Shown here: piece by piece, positions 1 to 11,470 of the stretch
How the letters are laid out: every line of letters begins with the position of its first letter
Position numbering within the stretch: the first letter of the stretch is position 1
Origin: Rhamnusium bicolor
Taxonomy: Eukaryota; Arthropoda; Insecta; Coleoptera; Cerambycidae
Reading direction: 5' to 3'
Length of the DNA: 64,000 nt
Assembly: GCA_029963845.1 (NCBI GenBank)
Contig: JANEYF010003852.1
Location: 307,001-371,000, forward strand
Translations under genes and position numbers: made by a program
Notes under the pieces: model-generated
The model's input: only the letters and a program-made list of their open reading frames with translations
What the model was told of the DNA's origin: nothing
Database searches by the model: none

Positions 1-38
1 TAAAAATAAATATACCTATGCCTTTAATTATACTTACA

Positions 39-697
39 CTATAAATGAAACTTTCCCATGTTCTTGGAAGGACCAGATAAGGTATTTAAAATAAATGAAA
101 CGAAATTTGATATAAAACAGCCTGCTATGGCACCCAAGCAGCAAGGTATCGGCCATTCTTGATATGGTTTATCCCAATCTAAAGGTATTAAAACAGCTCC
201 CAACCATGCCCCAAAAATAGTTAAACGAATGTTTAATAAAAATTTTTGATATACTTCATTGCCTTCAAATAATGTTAATGAAGTAAACAACATAGGAACA
301 CTGTCCGCTCCAAGATATAAACAACACGGAAGAACTGTTAAAATTGTTAATATAACTGCAAATGAAAAAAGTTTCATACTGGTTAGCAAAGACAGGTGCC
401 CCAAATAGAACTGCTACTATGTAAAATATTGTAACCATTGATGCCAAAGTAAAAATACTCTTAAAAAAAATTATGAATTTTATTTCTCTTTACGTATTTT
501 CCTTGGCTCAAGTAACATTTGCAATATTTTAAAATTTCTGCTAAAACCAGAATAAACTCTATATGCCTGGTTTGATATTTGCCAATATTATATAGATTTC
601 CAGTATAATGGAGCAACAAAATTATAGTTGATAAATAAATACATGTCACTAAATTATTAAATGCCAAATTTTTCTTATTTACAAACACATTTTCCAT
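39..697 (-). CDS. PIGF: GPI biosynthesis protein PIG-F, two homopolymer frameshifts
   Basis: Multi-pass ER membrane protein that helps PIGO and PIGG add ethanolamine phosphate to the GPI anchor. The diagnostic C-terminal part is clear: a GAP motif followed by a membrane segment (FAVILTILTVLPCC), then GAWLGAVLIPLDWDKPYQEWP and a closing membrane segment, stop TAG at 39-41. Start chosen at the ATG at 695-697 (MENVF); an upstream in-frame ATG at 749-751 would add 18 residues that the family lacks. Read through two shifts the product is about 218 residues, the family's usual size. The shifts are one extra T (minus strand) in an 8-T run near 472-479 and one extra T in a 6-T run near 365-370. No intron is visible. 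The sequence is otherwise well conserved, so consensus error is as likely as decay; an intronless retrocopy is the alternative. Confidence 0.85.
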
Positions 698-3600
698 TTT
701 ATTATGTTTTAAACGACTTTCCGACATTACACAGTACCTGACAGATGACATTAGTCAAGTCAAACTGAACAATAGAAATGAATGTTACTAGAAACGGCGG
801 CAAAATTAAAATAGTGTACAGAATTTATCGATTCCAAACGAAATGTTAATTTTAAATTTTGTATGATCAGATAATCCATTATTATGTATTTATATATCCC
901 TTATATTAATATTATATATTACCAGTGACATATTTAATAAATGTCACCGAAACTACACCATAATTTTTTCAACTAAATTTTAACATAAGACGTTCATAAA
1001 TTAATTGAGTCCCTATTAGGCTACAATGTTAATTGTACCTTTCCGTGTACTAAGTGGCTTCTTTATGATAATTACACATACAACAAATAAATAAAGAAAT
1101 CTACTGTTTATTTGGCAACTTTTCAGAGTTACCAACGAATGTCACACTTTTTGGATTCATTGTCATTTATTTTTTCTTTAATTTGATTATTGACCACTGC
1201 CAGACTTTCAACGTTCCTGCCACGAATTTACGATATACAAATATTAGATCTTAGTTTTGAAAACATATTGATTTTTACGAGTTCAATCTTAGTTCCAAAA
1301 TTAATAATAGAGGCCCCACTCTAGGTTCGACTTTAGGTTTTACCTTGGCAACCAAGTAAAAATCACAAAATCCATTAACACTTTTTTTGATTTGACAGAC
1401 TAATATTACATGAAGTTCACTGGATTTAGCTATGACAACCAGCAACTGATTTCAGAAACAAATGTTCAATTTTCTTGAGAGAAATGTTACAAATATCATA
1501 TACACATCATGAAAATTTAAGTTTTGATACAGTTTGGACATTTCGAATTTCTTCACTGAAAACCTCGCTGAAAATCTATTATATTTCACTTGTGTTTTTT
1601 TAAGAAAAACTTGTATTAGTTTCTATTTAACTAATATAAAATATTAGACTGGAGATCGGGAGGTATCGATAAATTCCAGAGACGACTTTATGTAAATATA
1701 ATATTACAGTATGTATATTAAAGTATTAGACATAGAACATTAAAAGAAGCGCACAGTGTGTACTGTTGACCACACGACAGCTAGATAGAAAATGAATTAG
1801 ATGGGTTGTCTGCCTCTGGTTTACATTGCAACGTTGCCATATAAGAGACCCATGACTAATAATTCAATACACATATTGTTTATATTGTAAACATCTAATG
1901 AAACATTCTCAAACAATATGAAATGATAACATATTTTTTATGTACATGCATTGAATCTGTTTTCTGTGGGAACAAAAAATTAAAGATTTTTATCAGGTAA
2001 TTGGACGGCTTGCAGCTATAATAAACAATTACTTACTGACCGACGGAGCTAGTTTTTGTCGAGTGTCCAATAGCAATTCATATAGATATAGGCATATATC
2101 GTGTTTCTTGGCTCACGTTTACACCCAATGCCACAATTTGAAAATGAATACACGTCAAACGACTATGTGATTAACACATAGATATGTTAACAATGTGAAA
2201 CTAACGACAACAGAGTTTAACTTTTTTAAAATGTTTCGTTTAGTTTTTGCAAGTGTGTATTAATAGGCAGTATAGAAATGTTCACCAACATCAACCCTGG
2301 AAATAACGTCATTTATCGCTACCTCCTGATCTCTACTTATGACTCCGCATAGTATTTTGGAATCAAGAAAGAAATTATATATAATATGAGGTCAGAAAAT
2401 AAAACCCATGGCACACAAATTAACCTATTATTATTTTGTACCACCAAAACTGAAAGTTCTAAATGAAACTAATGTCCTCAGTAAAAATAATAAAAATAAT
2501 GTATCATTCTTTGGGAAACAAAATACCTATTTTTTAATACATCTTCCGGTTCCCAAAAATTCATATGAATAACCCCGTGAATAACCAAATTATATGCAAC
2601 TTGTTTTCCCTAAAGGGGCATTTTTATCAGGTATGCCAACTTAACGTTTATAGGTAATCATTGGGTGCATTTAGTCAGTAACCTATGTAATTTTTTTACT
2701 GAGGGCTAAAGATAGCTATGACAGTCATGTCTTGGCTAAATGTTCTATGATTGGCAGCTTTGTTTATTAAGTTCACAGTTCATGTATTGCTCATACGAAT
2801 TATTAACAATGACCGAAACGACATTTTATTTTAGCTAAGTGATTTACGTTATAGTTAGAAATCAGCAGTAGCCAACAAAAAATATTCAGAGACCACTGCT
2901 GTGCGGAGCAACTCAGCCGCTGGTTGCGCTGAACACAACCACTGCTATTAAAATATGTAGTTCATAAACAAAACAAACTTATTAACATATCTTAAACTGA
3001 AAGCATAGAATGTATGATATTGAAATATGAGAATCGTATACCTAGGCAATCTATTATACGTTTTGCTTTTTTTATACAATGTGGCAAATATGCATGCCAA
3101 TTTTTATCCGTTTCCATTTTACCTAATAAGTACTTTTAGCTTCTATAAGGTCCAACTATGCAAGTCAAAACCAAGTCATGTGACTATGTTGCTATATGCT
3201 ACACCACTGTTTAAATCTCCTAATTTTACAACAGAGACGAAGTTACATATAAATAAACTAGAAGAAACTCAAAATCAAAATTTGTTATAAAAGGCCAGTC
3301 AGCAAAGGTATTATAAACGGAAATAACTCCGAACAAGCTGGAATTAATTTTAATCTATTTAATTTGATCTCAGAAATCACATAATAATTTTGCAAACAAG
3401 ATTTGCCCTAGCAGAACTCACAAATTATCGAACAACGTAAACCTGATTTGCAACAATTACAACATGCATTGCAGACTTTGACGTATTTACAAGAAATGAG
3501 TTTTAATACCTCCCGAGGGGCTGCTTCTTGTAGAGTGTGGATTTGTATCAACATCAACCCATTTTTAAAATTTTTCTGGTGAAGAAGGAATTGTTCGCAT

Positions 3601-3861
3601 GCTTTTTGATTGACTCTGGAGGCCCATTTGGATCCTTAAAAATGTCAATATTGACATTTTTAAGTATTATCCATATTGAAAACATTAAAACATCCTACGG
3701 AGCTGTAGATTAGATTTTGGTTTAACTTCGAGAAATCCAACATAGAACAAATTTGGGCGTCTCGAGAGGCGTCTATTACTTTGAAACAAGTAGACATAAA
3801 ACAAAAATGTATAGAACATTCTTTGTAGAGAATTTACCCATCTTTAACTTCAATAACTATA
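698..3861. other. Gene-poor stretch upstream of PIGF
   Basis: No coding exon or recognised repeat family was found. The 87-codon plus-strand ORF at 3027-3290 has no family signature. A perfect 30-bp palindrome (CTTAAAAATGTCAAT and its mirror) lies at about 3636-3665. The sequence just above 697 should hold the PIGF promoter, but no TATA box is convincing. Confidence 0.5.
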
Positions 3862-3984
3862 TAGGGTGAGTCAATAAGATGTATTTCTTCTGTATCTCCT
3901 GTCTTGTTAGAGATAGAGGTGTGGTTCAAAATTTTAATTAAATTGTGAAAAAAATTACATTTTTTAAAATTACTATCAATTATA

Positions 3985-6336
3985 CAGGGCGATCCGTAAA
4001 AGTGGTAGATGAAAGAATATATATTTTTTAAACGGAATGACCCAATTTTTTTTTGTGTTTGAAAACCATTATGATGGCTTATTCAGCAGTAAAATATTTT
4101 TATGGAAAATTGATATCACTTTGAAAATTGATTTTGGACTTATTTTTGAAGATTAATTATTTTTCTTTGATATGGTAGTAGTTTATGCCATACTTTAACG
4201 GATGTATAAAGTATGTATTTTGTATAAGGTGTTCATAAAAGTACCGCTACCTTATAAATATTCAAACTGCCAAATTCAACTTTTTGAAATGGAATTTTTG
4301 TATACATATTTTTGCAAAAAAAAAATGTGTAATTTTTATTTATCTGCAACTTTGATATAATACATATGTTCTATACCCGAAATTAATAGTTTTCTAAATA
4401 TGGCTGTTTATGTGTAAGTAGGTGTTTTATTTAGAAAAGTCAAGGTACCTTTGAGATGATTTCATAAAAAGAGACATTTAACATCATTTGATTTTAGTTA
4501 ATTTCGATTTCATTGCAAACATCCTCCTAATTTTCAGTAAAAAATTAATTTTCCATAGCAGGAATTAATTGATATCATTTCTATCCTTGGTGAGAGTTAC
4601 AGATATTGTTTTTTGGCCTCCAGAATTTGCACACAAAAGTATCCCGACAGAATCCATCCATAAGAAGCATCTTTCAAAAATTTAATAAAAAACAGATTAG
4701 AAGAAACAGGTGACATTTCTTATAAAAAAAGTCATTTGTATAAATAGAACTACAAATGAAGACAATGAAAACATGGTTTTATTAAGTTTGGTAGAAGATC
4801 CTCATACTAGTTCCAGAAATATTAGCCGGCAAACTGATATATCACAATCTTCGGTAACGAGAATTATTCGTCGAAACAAATTTCATGGATCAAAAAAATC
4901 TTGACATATTGCTTCGTATTTATGCATTTCTAGAAAAAAAAAATAATAATAATAAAATAATTATTCGGTGTTAGAAAAGCATTCTCTCATACCTAACATG
5001 ATAATAATAATAAATACCTATAGATTTTTATTTCATGGATATCAATCATGTATGAATGCTTCAAGAGTTGGATGAGCGAAATTTTTAAATACGTTAAATT
5101 TCTGTGTATGGATGGCAAATAGGATGCAGGACACATCAAATTTTTTTGACTATGTATTTTTTTCTGATGAGGCAACTTTTCACAAAAATGGAAATGTCAA
5201 CAGACATAATTTACATTATTATATTAGGGAAAATCCTAATTATCTAAGAAGTGTGGATTACCAGCATAGATGGTCACTCAATGTTTAGGGTGGTATTATT
5301 GGACACCGTATCGTCGGACTTCATTTCTTTAATGGCAACCTGAATAGAGACAATTATCTCAATTTTTTACAAAACGATTTAAAAAAACTTGTAGATGAAT
5401 TATTACCTTTAGAAGTAATAAGAAGACTGTGGATATAACAAGATGGTGCCCCTGCCCACCACAATGTTCGAGTTAGAGAATATCTCAACAATGTGTTACC
5501 TGACCGATGGATCGGCAATGGAGGTCCCTTAAATTGGCCAGCTAGGTCACCTGATCTTACTAAATTGGATTTCTATTTATGGGGTTATGGTAAAGATCAA
5601 GTTTACCAAATTCCTCCTACTACTAGAGACGATATGAAAAATAGAATAAAAAACTATTTTCAGAGTATTGACACTCTTAGAAGAGTCAGTAATTCTTTTT
5701 GACAAAGAGTTGAGTTGTGTATACAACAAAATGGAAGGCACATTGAACACCTTTTATAATTTTTGTTAGTTTTCGTTGTATGTTATGAATACTGTTATTG
5801 TTAAATTTTAATGTATTGGACTTCAAAAATCTTTATTTTTTGTTTTGCTGGGCATTTGAAAAAAATAAATAAATTATTTTCATAAAAACCATTATTTTTT
5901 GAAAACTCTTCATTTTAGGTACAGAACATATTAAAGTTGCAGATAGATAAAAATATCACATTTTTACAAAAATTTGAAAAAGTTGAGTTTTGGCAGTTTA
6001 AATATTTATAAATTAGCGATGCTTTTATGAACACCTTGAATAAAATACATATTTTCTACATCAGCTAATAGTTAAAGTATGTCATAAACTACTACCACGT
6101 CAAAGAAAAATAATTAATCTTCAAAAATAAGTTCAAAATCAATTTTCAAATTAATAACTGCCAACGTCAATTTTCAATAAAAATATGTTTTATCTCATCA
6201 GCCATCCAACAAATTTTAATAATATTTTACTGCTGAATAGGCCATCATAATGGTTTTCAAATGCAATAACAAAAATTGGGTCATTCTATTTTAAAAAAAT
6301 ATATTCTTTCGTCTACCACTTTTACGGATCGCCCTG
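3985..6336 (+). mobile_element. Tc1/mariner element, DD41D group, decayed
   Basis: Begins CAGGGCGATCCGTAAAAG and ends with its inverted copy. A TA dinucleotide flanks both sides (3983-3984 and 6337-6338), as expected for Tc1/mariner target duplication. Inverted repeats run about 410-440 bp (3985 to about 4395, about 5893 to 6336) with internal indels. The interior holds a broken transposase. Host sequence either side of the insertion is itself an inverted repeat, so the element sits at the centre of a palindrome. Confidence 0.85.
4710..5760 (+). pseudogene. Mariner-like transposase, DD41D, degraded
   Basis: A helix-turn-helix part lies at about 4777-4900 (ISRQTDISQSSVTRIIRRNK). The catalytic part follows at about 5140-5700 in other frames: FSDEATFH (first Asp, about 5170), QDGAPAHH (second Asp, about 5443) and SPDLTKLDFYLWG (third Asp, about 5570). 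There are 41 residues between the second and third Asp, matching the DD41D (rosa-like) group of Tc1/mariner. At least two in-frame stops (after SLNV at about 5287 and in RLWI-stop-QDG at about 5437) plus frameshifts disable it. The strand is that of the conserved motifs. No activity is expected. Confidence 0.8.
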
Positions 6337-6984
6337 TAAAATTGATAGTAATTTTAAAAAAATGTCCTTTTTCTCACAATTTAATTAAAATTTTGAGTCC
6401 TTCTTTACAACAGCCACTTCTGCCTGACAGAAAAAAACAAATACACAGTACGATGCTGTCATGTCAGGAATACATCCCACATAATTATATGTTGCGCTTA
6501 TGATGGGGAATGCCACAAAAAAAATAATAAAATTTTTCAACCCTCATACGGCGCGTTTAACTTACACACATACAATCTATATCTGCTTTATATGACTCCT
6601 TATGGGTTGACAGCACAGGTACAAAGTAACTATTAACATCTACGTATTTCCCTTGCCCCAAAACATAGTACGAAAATATGATATTGCAAATATCTTTCCC
6701 TTGCCCTTTAATTTATTCTATTCAAGTCTTACATTTATCTATTATGTGAATGATAACACGACACAATCACTTATTTTCCTTGCCCCAAAACATAGTACGA
6801 AAATACGACAGGCACAATATTTCCTTTGCAGAAAATGTCTTCTATACACTTTACGCGTGTGTACAAAAAAAACACGAAAAATATAGAAGTGGCTGTTGTA
6901 AAGAATTACCAAATTTTGAATCATGCCTCTATCTCTAACGAGACAGGAGATACCAAAGAAATATGCCTCATTGACTCACCCTGT

Positions 6985-7358
6985 ATAGGTTTTTCTGTCC
7001 AGTTGACACTAACCAAGATATTTACAAATATTTCAAAAAATTTTTTTGTTTCTCATATTTTTTCAAGATGGCGGCAAAAGCTCAACCTCTCAGGGGGTGC
7101 AAAATTGTATATGACTTCTGAGACCCTATTAATGCATTGAAATTAATTCCAGCTTGTTCGGAATTATTCCCGCATTTGGCTAATTTGGATGACTTGTCAA
7201 CTGGCCTATGAAATAATCTTGCATATTTCTATGATTTACACCAACTATGGAGCAACACAGACACTCAATTTTTCACCAACTTTTGGTAATTTCACTATTA
7301 ATGTTAAGTTCATAAGTATACTTGTCTTGTAATGTTTATTAATGAACTAAATATTTAC
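6985..7358 (-). other. Presumed start of the last NHE8 intron and downstream DNA
   Basis: Follows the splice donor at 7357-7358 on the minus strand. NHE8 proteins continue about 35-40 residues beyond this donor, so a last exon should lie at lower coordinates. I looked for a conserved NKWYEEV-type motif between 900 and 7350 and did not find one. Confidence 0.35.
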
Positions 7359-9234
7359 CTGCTGGGTAAATCTTCTAGTAAAAAATGGTATGAAATATTT
7401 CATGTCATATTTCACAAATCCTTTTATGCGGTCTGACACAAATGAAACCTCCATCTCTCCCTCAGTAGTTTCAGATAAATGTTCTGAATCTAAGGCTTGT
7501 CCCCACTCTCTTGTTTTACTTAAAGTAACTTCCCTATCTTTCTTACGTCTTTTCAAACGTCTGGACGGATTTTTCAGTTGCTTGCATAAATTTCAATAAA
7601 GGCATCGTAGATCCACCGAAAAATAATGTTGTTACAAGGACAATAATCAACGTTGTAGTTATAATCACATGTCTTGTTTCATCGCTAAAGTTCAAATGAA
7701 GAGAAAGAGCATAAGAAATAGCACCCCTCAAACCACTAAACCACATTATGAACATCATTTTCTTTGTTATCTGATGTTCTCTAAATCTATTGACTAGAAT
7801 TGCTAATGGAAAAATATTGCATGCTCTTCCAATTAGACACAATATAATACTCCAAACTATTAAAGCTGGTTCTACTCGGTGTTTAAAACTAAACAAAGCT
7901 AGACCTAAATATGCAAAAACACAAGTTTCTGCAATAAAAGCCAGCGTTCGAAGAGTTTGCTGCATTGTAATTTGTGTAACTGTCGAGAGATTAAAATGTG
8001 TATAATGAGACATTACTATACCACAGAATAAAATTGCCATTATGCCAGAAAGATGTATACCTTCAGCTAAAACATAAGGGGCATAAGTGAATACTAACAT
8101 CATTCCAAATTCTAAGGACGGATTTTTTCTAAGATCGACATGTTTCAACAATAAAGCACTTACAAGGGCAAAAACCACCCCGATACCTGCTGATGCAAAA
8201 AACATCAGACAAAATCTTTGAATTCCTAAGACAATAGCTTCTCCTGTACTCATTAAAGGGTTGTTCGATTCTAAAGCTGCATTCGTTAGAACAATAGCAA
8301 TAGCATCATTTAAAATACTTTCTCCAAATACTAACATATTTAATATTGGGTCTACATTTAAAGCATGGAAAATTGCAACAGTTGCTACAGGGTCTACAGC
8401 TGATATAAGTGACCCAAAAGCAAATGATTCTACAAAACCTAAACTATAAATAACCTCTGCAAGTCCAAGAAAGTATATTCCAAAACCAATCACAAATGCT
8501 GATATAGTTGTGCCTAAGATAGCAAATACTAAAATTGAACCAATGTTTTGGAAAAAGTTGCCCTTATGTAAATTATACCCAGATTCGAATATAATTGGTG
8601 GTAGTAAAATTAGAAAAAATGCTGTAGGAGAGAATGCTTCTTCTTTTCTCCAATTACTTATATTTCTATTAGAAAGAGCATTCATTATGAGACCTATAAG
8701 GGCTCCCAAAAATACTATTACCACACTCTCTGGAACATACTGGAAACCAGTTTGAAGCATAAGATGAATTAATAAAATGCCAAGAGCAAGCACACATAAC
8801 ACGAAGAAAATTGCCATGGAACTATTATGTTCATCTTCGGCAGCTTCTTTATCTGGTAGTACAGGCACAGGATCTACTGTTTGTGTAGGGGCACTATTAT
8901 TACTTGTGTTATTACTAGTTATCTGAGGCGTGCTTACAGTTGTACTTATATTTAGTGATTTGACTTTATCAACTGGAGGAATTGTTACATTAGTTTTTGA
9001 TATGCTAGGTAATAATGTAGTTGAAATAAGACTATCATTAACTGCTGGAGCAGTTCGGTTCACATAAGTTCCAGTAATTTCATTTTTTGGTATCGTGGAA
9101 GAAACATTTTGTTTTTCTTGAGTTTCTAGTTTGGTAATGATGTTCGTGTCTTCAAATGATGCAATATTCCAGAACAAAACGAAGCAAAATATTGTACAAA
9201 TCGCAAAATTACGTATTTCCATCATTTTCAACAA
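7359..9234 (-). CDS. SLC9A8: Sodium/hydrogen exchanger 8-like, one long exon with a frameshift
   Basis: Endomembrane/apical Na+(K+)/H+ antiporter of the CPA1 family. From the ATG at 9234 there is a hydrophobic signal-like segment (about residues 10-26), a Ser/Thr/Asn-rich luminal stretch, then a multi-span exchanger domain (about 140-545). Ion-site motifs are present: VDPVATVAIF (Asp281-Pro282), FGESILNDAIAI (Glu305, Asn309, Asp310) and SGLRGAISYAL. The 563-codon frame then ends early. The conserved cytoplasmic continuation (SLSKTREWGQALDSEHLSE-type, then DMKYFIPFFTRRFTQQ) lies in the next frame, so one A is missing from a 5-A run near 7580-7590. The exon ends CAG at 7359 before donor GTAAAT. 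The C-terminal exon is not seen. So long an uninterrupted exon is notable; a retrocopy cannot be excluded, but the donor at the expected place argues for a real gene. Confidence 0.9.
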
Positions 9235-9567
9235 TAATTGTAATTTATTTGCTGATGATAAACATTATATTCAACACTAATTAGTAATTATACACTACCA
9301 CTCTTGTATTACATTATCGGCTGAAGTCATATCGAAAAATATTTATTGGCATCACATCACAAACTGCATTTTCAATCAAATTCGCAAATCGTATGATTGG
9401 AATGAATCGCATGTCATAATTGTCATATGTCGCGTATCGTTTCGTGACACACAGTGTTGCCATAGTGTTTGTAATTCTGTGGTGTTGCTATGTCCGCTAG
9501 GTTGCCATTAAAAATTCAGATTACAGTAGATTGCGATTACCGTGCAATATCCTGGGCTAAACTATAC
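9235..9567. other. 5' flank of NHE8
   Basis: Contains the presumed 5' UTR and promoter of the exchanger on the minus strand. No TATA box, repeat or exon is convincing. Confidence 0.4.
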
Positions 9568-10245
9568 ACTGAATAAGACTTGCAGGAAACAACTAATCAG
9601 CGGACAAAAGCCCCGACCCGCATTGAATTAAACCTGCAAATCCTGTTTGGTAGCTAAGATCACGTATCAATTCCTCACTAGACATAGACAGGTTTCGAAC
9701 TTTTTATGCTCTCGTCAGTATGCAATCTTATTCAGTACACACTTTAGCCCACCAGGGTTAGGGGTCGAAGCTCTTGGTACCTGCTTTGCAGGTCGCTATC
9801 AGTCACTAAGACATCACTGATGTCTGACTGCTAGTAGCACTGATCATCAGAGGGATACACTTATCACTCACTATATCTGTTTTGCTTAGTCTGCTTTAGG
9901 CTAGCCTGGTTTGCCATTTTTATTTGTGTTTTCTATTACTTGGCATATTGACAAGAACATAAAAAAATTCGAAACCGGTCTATGTCTAGTGAGGAACTGA
10001 CAAATGATCTTAGCTACCAAACCAGATTTGCAGGTTTAATTCAATGTGGCTCGGGGCTTTTATCAGCCGAGTAGTTGTTTCCTGCAAATTTTATTCAGTA
10101 TATAGTTTAGCCTACCAGGGTTAGGGGTCGAGGCTCTTGGTACCTGCTTTGCAGATCGCTATCAGTCACTAAGACATCAGTGATGTCTGACTGGTAGTAG
10201 TACTAACCATCAGAGGGATACACTTACCACTCACTATGTCTGTTT
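9568..10245. repeat. Fold-back repeat: inverted arms interleaved with a direct duplication
   Basis: Inverted arms of about 130 bp lie at 9568-9699 and 9968-10099 (shared core CTAGACATAGACAGGTTTCGAA and its mirror, slightly diverged). A direct duplication of about 155-165 bp lies at 9729-9893 and 10092-10245 (both carry CCAGGGTTAGGGGTCGA and TCAGTCACTAAGACATCA). The alternating order arm, unit, arm, unit suggests a small non-autonomous DNA element or two overlapping copies. No ORF is present. Confidence 0.75.
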
Positions 10246-10347
10246 AACTTCAATGGAAATTTCATTCTTAAGGTTGCTCACAAACTGTAGATGTTTTAAA
10301 GTCAATTGATTTTGATATTATTTTATGAGTGACTACTCAGTATATTA

Positions 10348-10939
10348 TTAATTTTCAATATAATTATCATATAACATGGACGGTACGTGTGACGAACCTG
10401 GTGATAGTGTTGCCAAGGGAAAAACTAGAACAGTACTGATTTTCAAGACTTTTAATCCAGATCTTTTAATAGTATAATCACTTTTTTTAAGTGTTCTGAA
10501 CACACGTAGTGCCACTTACCGACATTTTCCATTTGGGAGCTTTCAGCCAACTTTCTCTTCTCACCAGATCTAGGGAAATCTGAAAATAACCACATTTTTT
10601 AATAACAACCTTTAAAATTGAATTAAAAAAAATATCAACAGACTTTAAAACATCTACAGTTTTTGATCTACCTTAAGAATGTTTCCTTTCAAGTTAAAAT
10701 AAATATTTTTGTATAAGTACCTTTTTTTAATAAAATGTGGTTTTTTACTGTTCAAATGGATTCAAATGTTGTTTTTTATTTTTTGTAAAGCTAACATTAA
10801 TTTTAGTCATTTTCAAGCTTTCACACTTTCGCATTCACACATTATGCTGACCCTGATCTGTTTTGTTTACTTACCGGTGAAAAGATAGACAACCCCGCTG
10901 TTTTCCTCTTTTGCCGCACACTACACACTTATTAGTCAT
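10348..10939 (-). CDS. Short THAP zinc-finger protein, two exons, two indels
   Basis: Exon 1 is 10875-10939: ATG then MTNKCVVCGKRGKQRGCLSF and H, donor GTAAGT at 10869-10874. Exon 2 begins at 10579 after TTATTTTCAG and runs to TAA at 10348-10350. It encodes FPRSGEKRKLAESSQ, then KWHYVCSEH, then KSDYTIKRSGLK. The C2CH zinc ligands are visible: Cys5 and Cys8 in exon 1, and Cys and His of VCSEH in exon 2. The FHRFP motif spans the junction. Two single-base changes break the frame: one surplus T in the TTT right after the acceptor (10576-10578 region) and one missing base in a 7-A run (minus strand) near 10492-10498. THAP domains bind DNA and occur in P-element-type transposases and in host regulators. 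Only about 110 residues are seen; no transposase domain follows. Confidence 0.75.
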
Positions 10940-11258
10940 TGATTCTCAATAAATATTCACTAAATAAATCTTTATAACTAAAAATTGATTATTAATCAGT
11001 ACCCAATAACACAAAACTTTAAAATCATTTAAAAACAACAGAGATTAAAATAGCAACAGCAGAATAGCATTGAAAAATACATTACTCAAGCAAACAAATT
11101 TTGTATACCTATTAAGTTTTAAGTCATGCAAAGGCATTAAAATAAACACGAAGCCTGGAGCCGCCCCTGGTTTCTTTTGGATACGTTGATATGATGATCT
11201 TATATTATTAATCTGAGATGCCGACCATGATACAAATACACTGATATGCCAATGCACA
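10940..11258. other. Spacer between THAP gene and LINE
   Basis: Holds the presumed THAP promoter on its left side. The composition becomes GC-richer from about 11150, which probably marks the 5' part of the LINE. No conserved motif is seen. Confidence 0.35.
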
Positions 11259-11470
11259 TTGAGACTCAAGGAGGCCAGAAGACCCATAAACGGAGGACCT
11301 AGCAACGCTAGAGTAGCCCAGGGTAAAGCAGGGCCCAGCACTGGCCCGGCAAAGCAACAACAGGCACCCCTTGAGGCCCAAAACCTCACCGCGGTGTTGA
11401 GACAAATGCAACAAATGTGCTCAGCAATGAGCGCATTTTTTGTACAAATGCCCAGTTTTTCTAATTTATA

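Larger units (their letters stand above)
3862..6984. mobile_element. Outer inverted-repeat element with GGGTGAGTCAAT ends
   Basis: The left end (GGGTGAGTCAAT, from about 3863) and the right end (ATTGACTCACCC, to about 6982) are inverted copies. Similarity continues about 70 bp inward through TATCTCCTGTC and TTAGAGATAGAGG. The termini resemble those of the mariner at 35399-38281 (CAGGGTGAGTCA), so this looks like a non-autonomous relative. It is interrupted by the element at 3985-6336. The right part (6337-6984) holds further inverted pieces, for example a block around 6400-6430 mirrored at 6885-6915, and short direct repeats of a CCCCAAAACATAGTACGAAA type near 6655 and 6783. ORFs in it have no protein signature. 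Confidence 0.6.

Noticed and set aside
3027..3290. 87-codon plus-strand ORF
   Set aside because: No family motif, no splice or promoter support, low-complexity composition; consistent with chance in AT-rich DNA.
6653..7140. Overlapping plus-strand ORFs near the outer element
   Set aside because: They lie in repeat sequence with internal direct repeats and cross the element boundary at 6984; no protein signature.
900..7350. Last exon of NHE8
   Set aside because: Expected on the minus strand but no NKWYEEV-type motif was found, so no exon is claimed.
7790..8755. Three plus-strand ORFs
   Set aside because: Antisense shadows of the NHE8 exon.
10524..10579. A separate 56-bp exon ending at GTAAGT in the THAP gene
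   Set aside because: The apparent donor is inside the coding sequence: reading through it gives KWHYVCSEH, the conserved end of the THAP finger.
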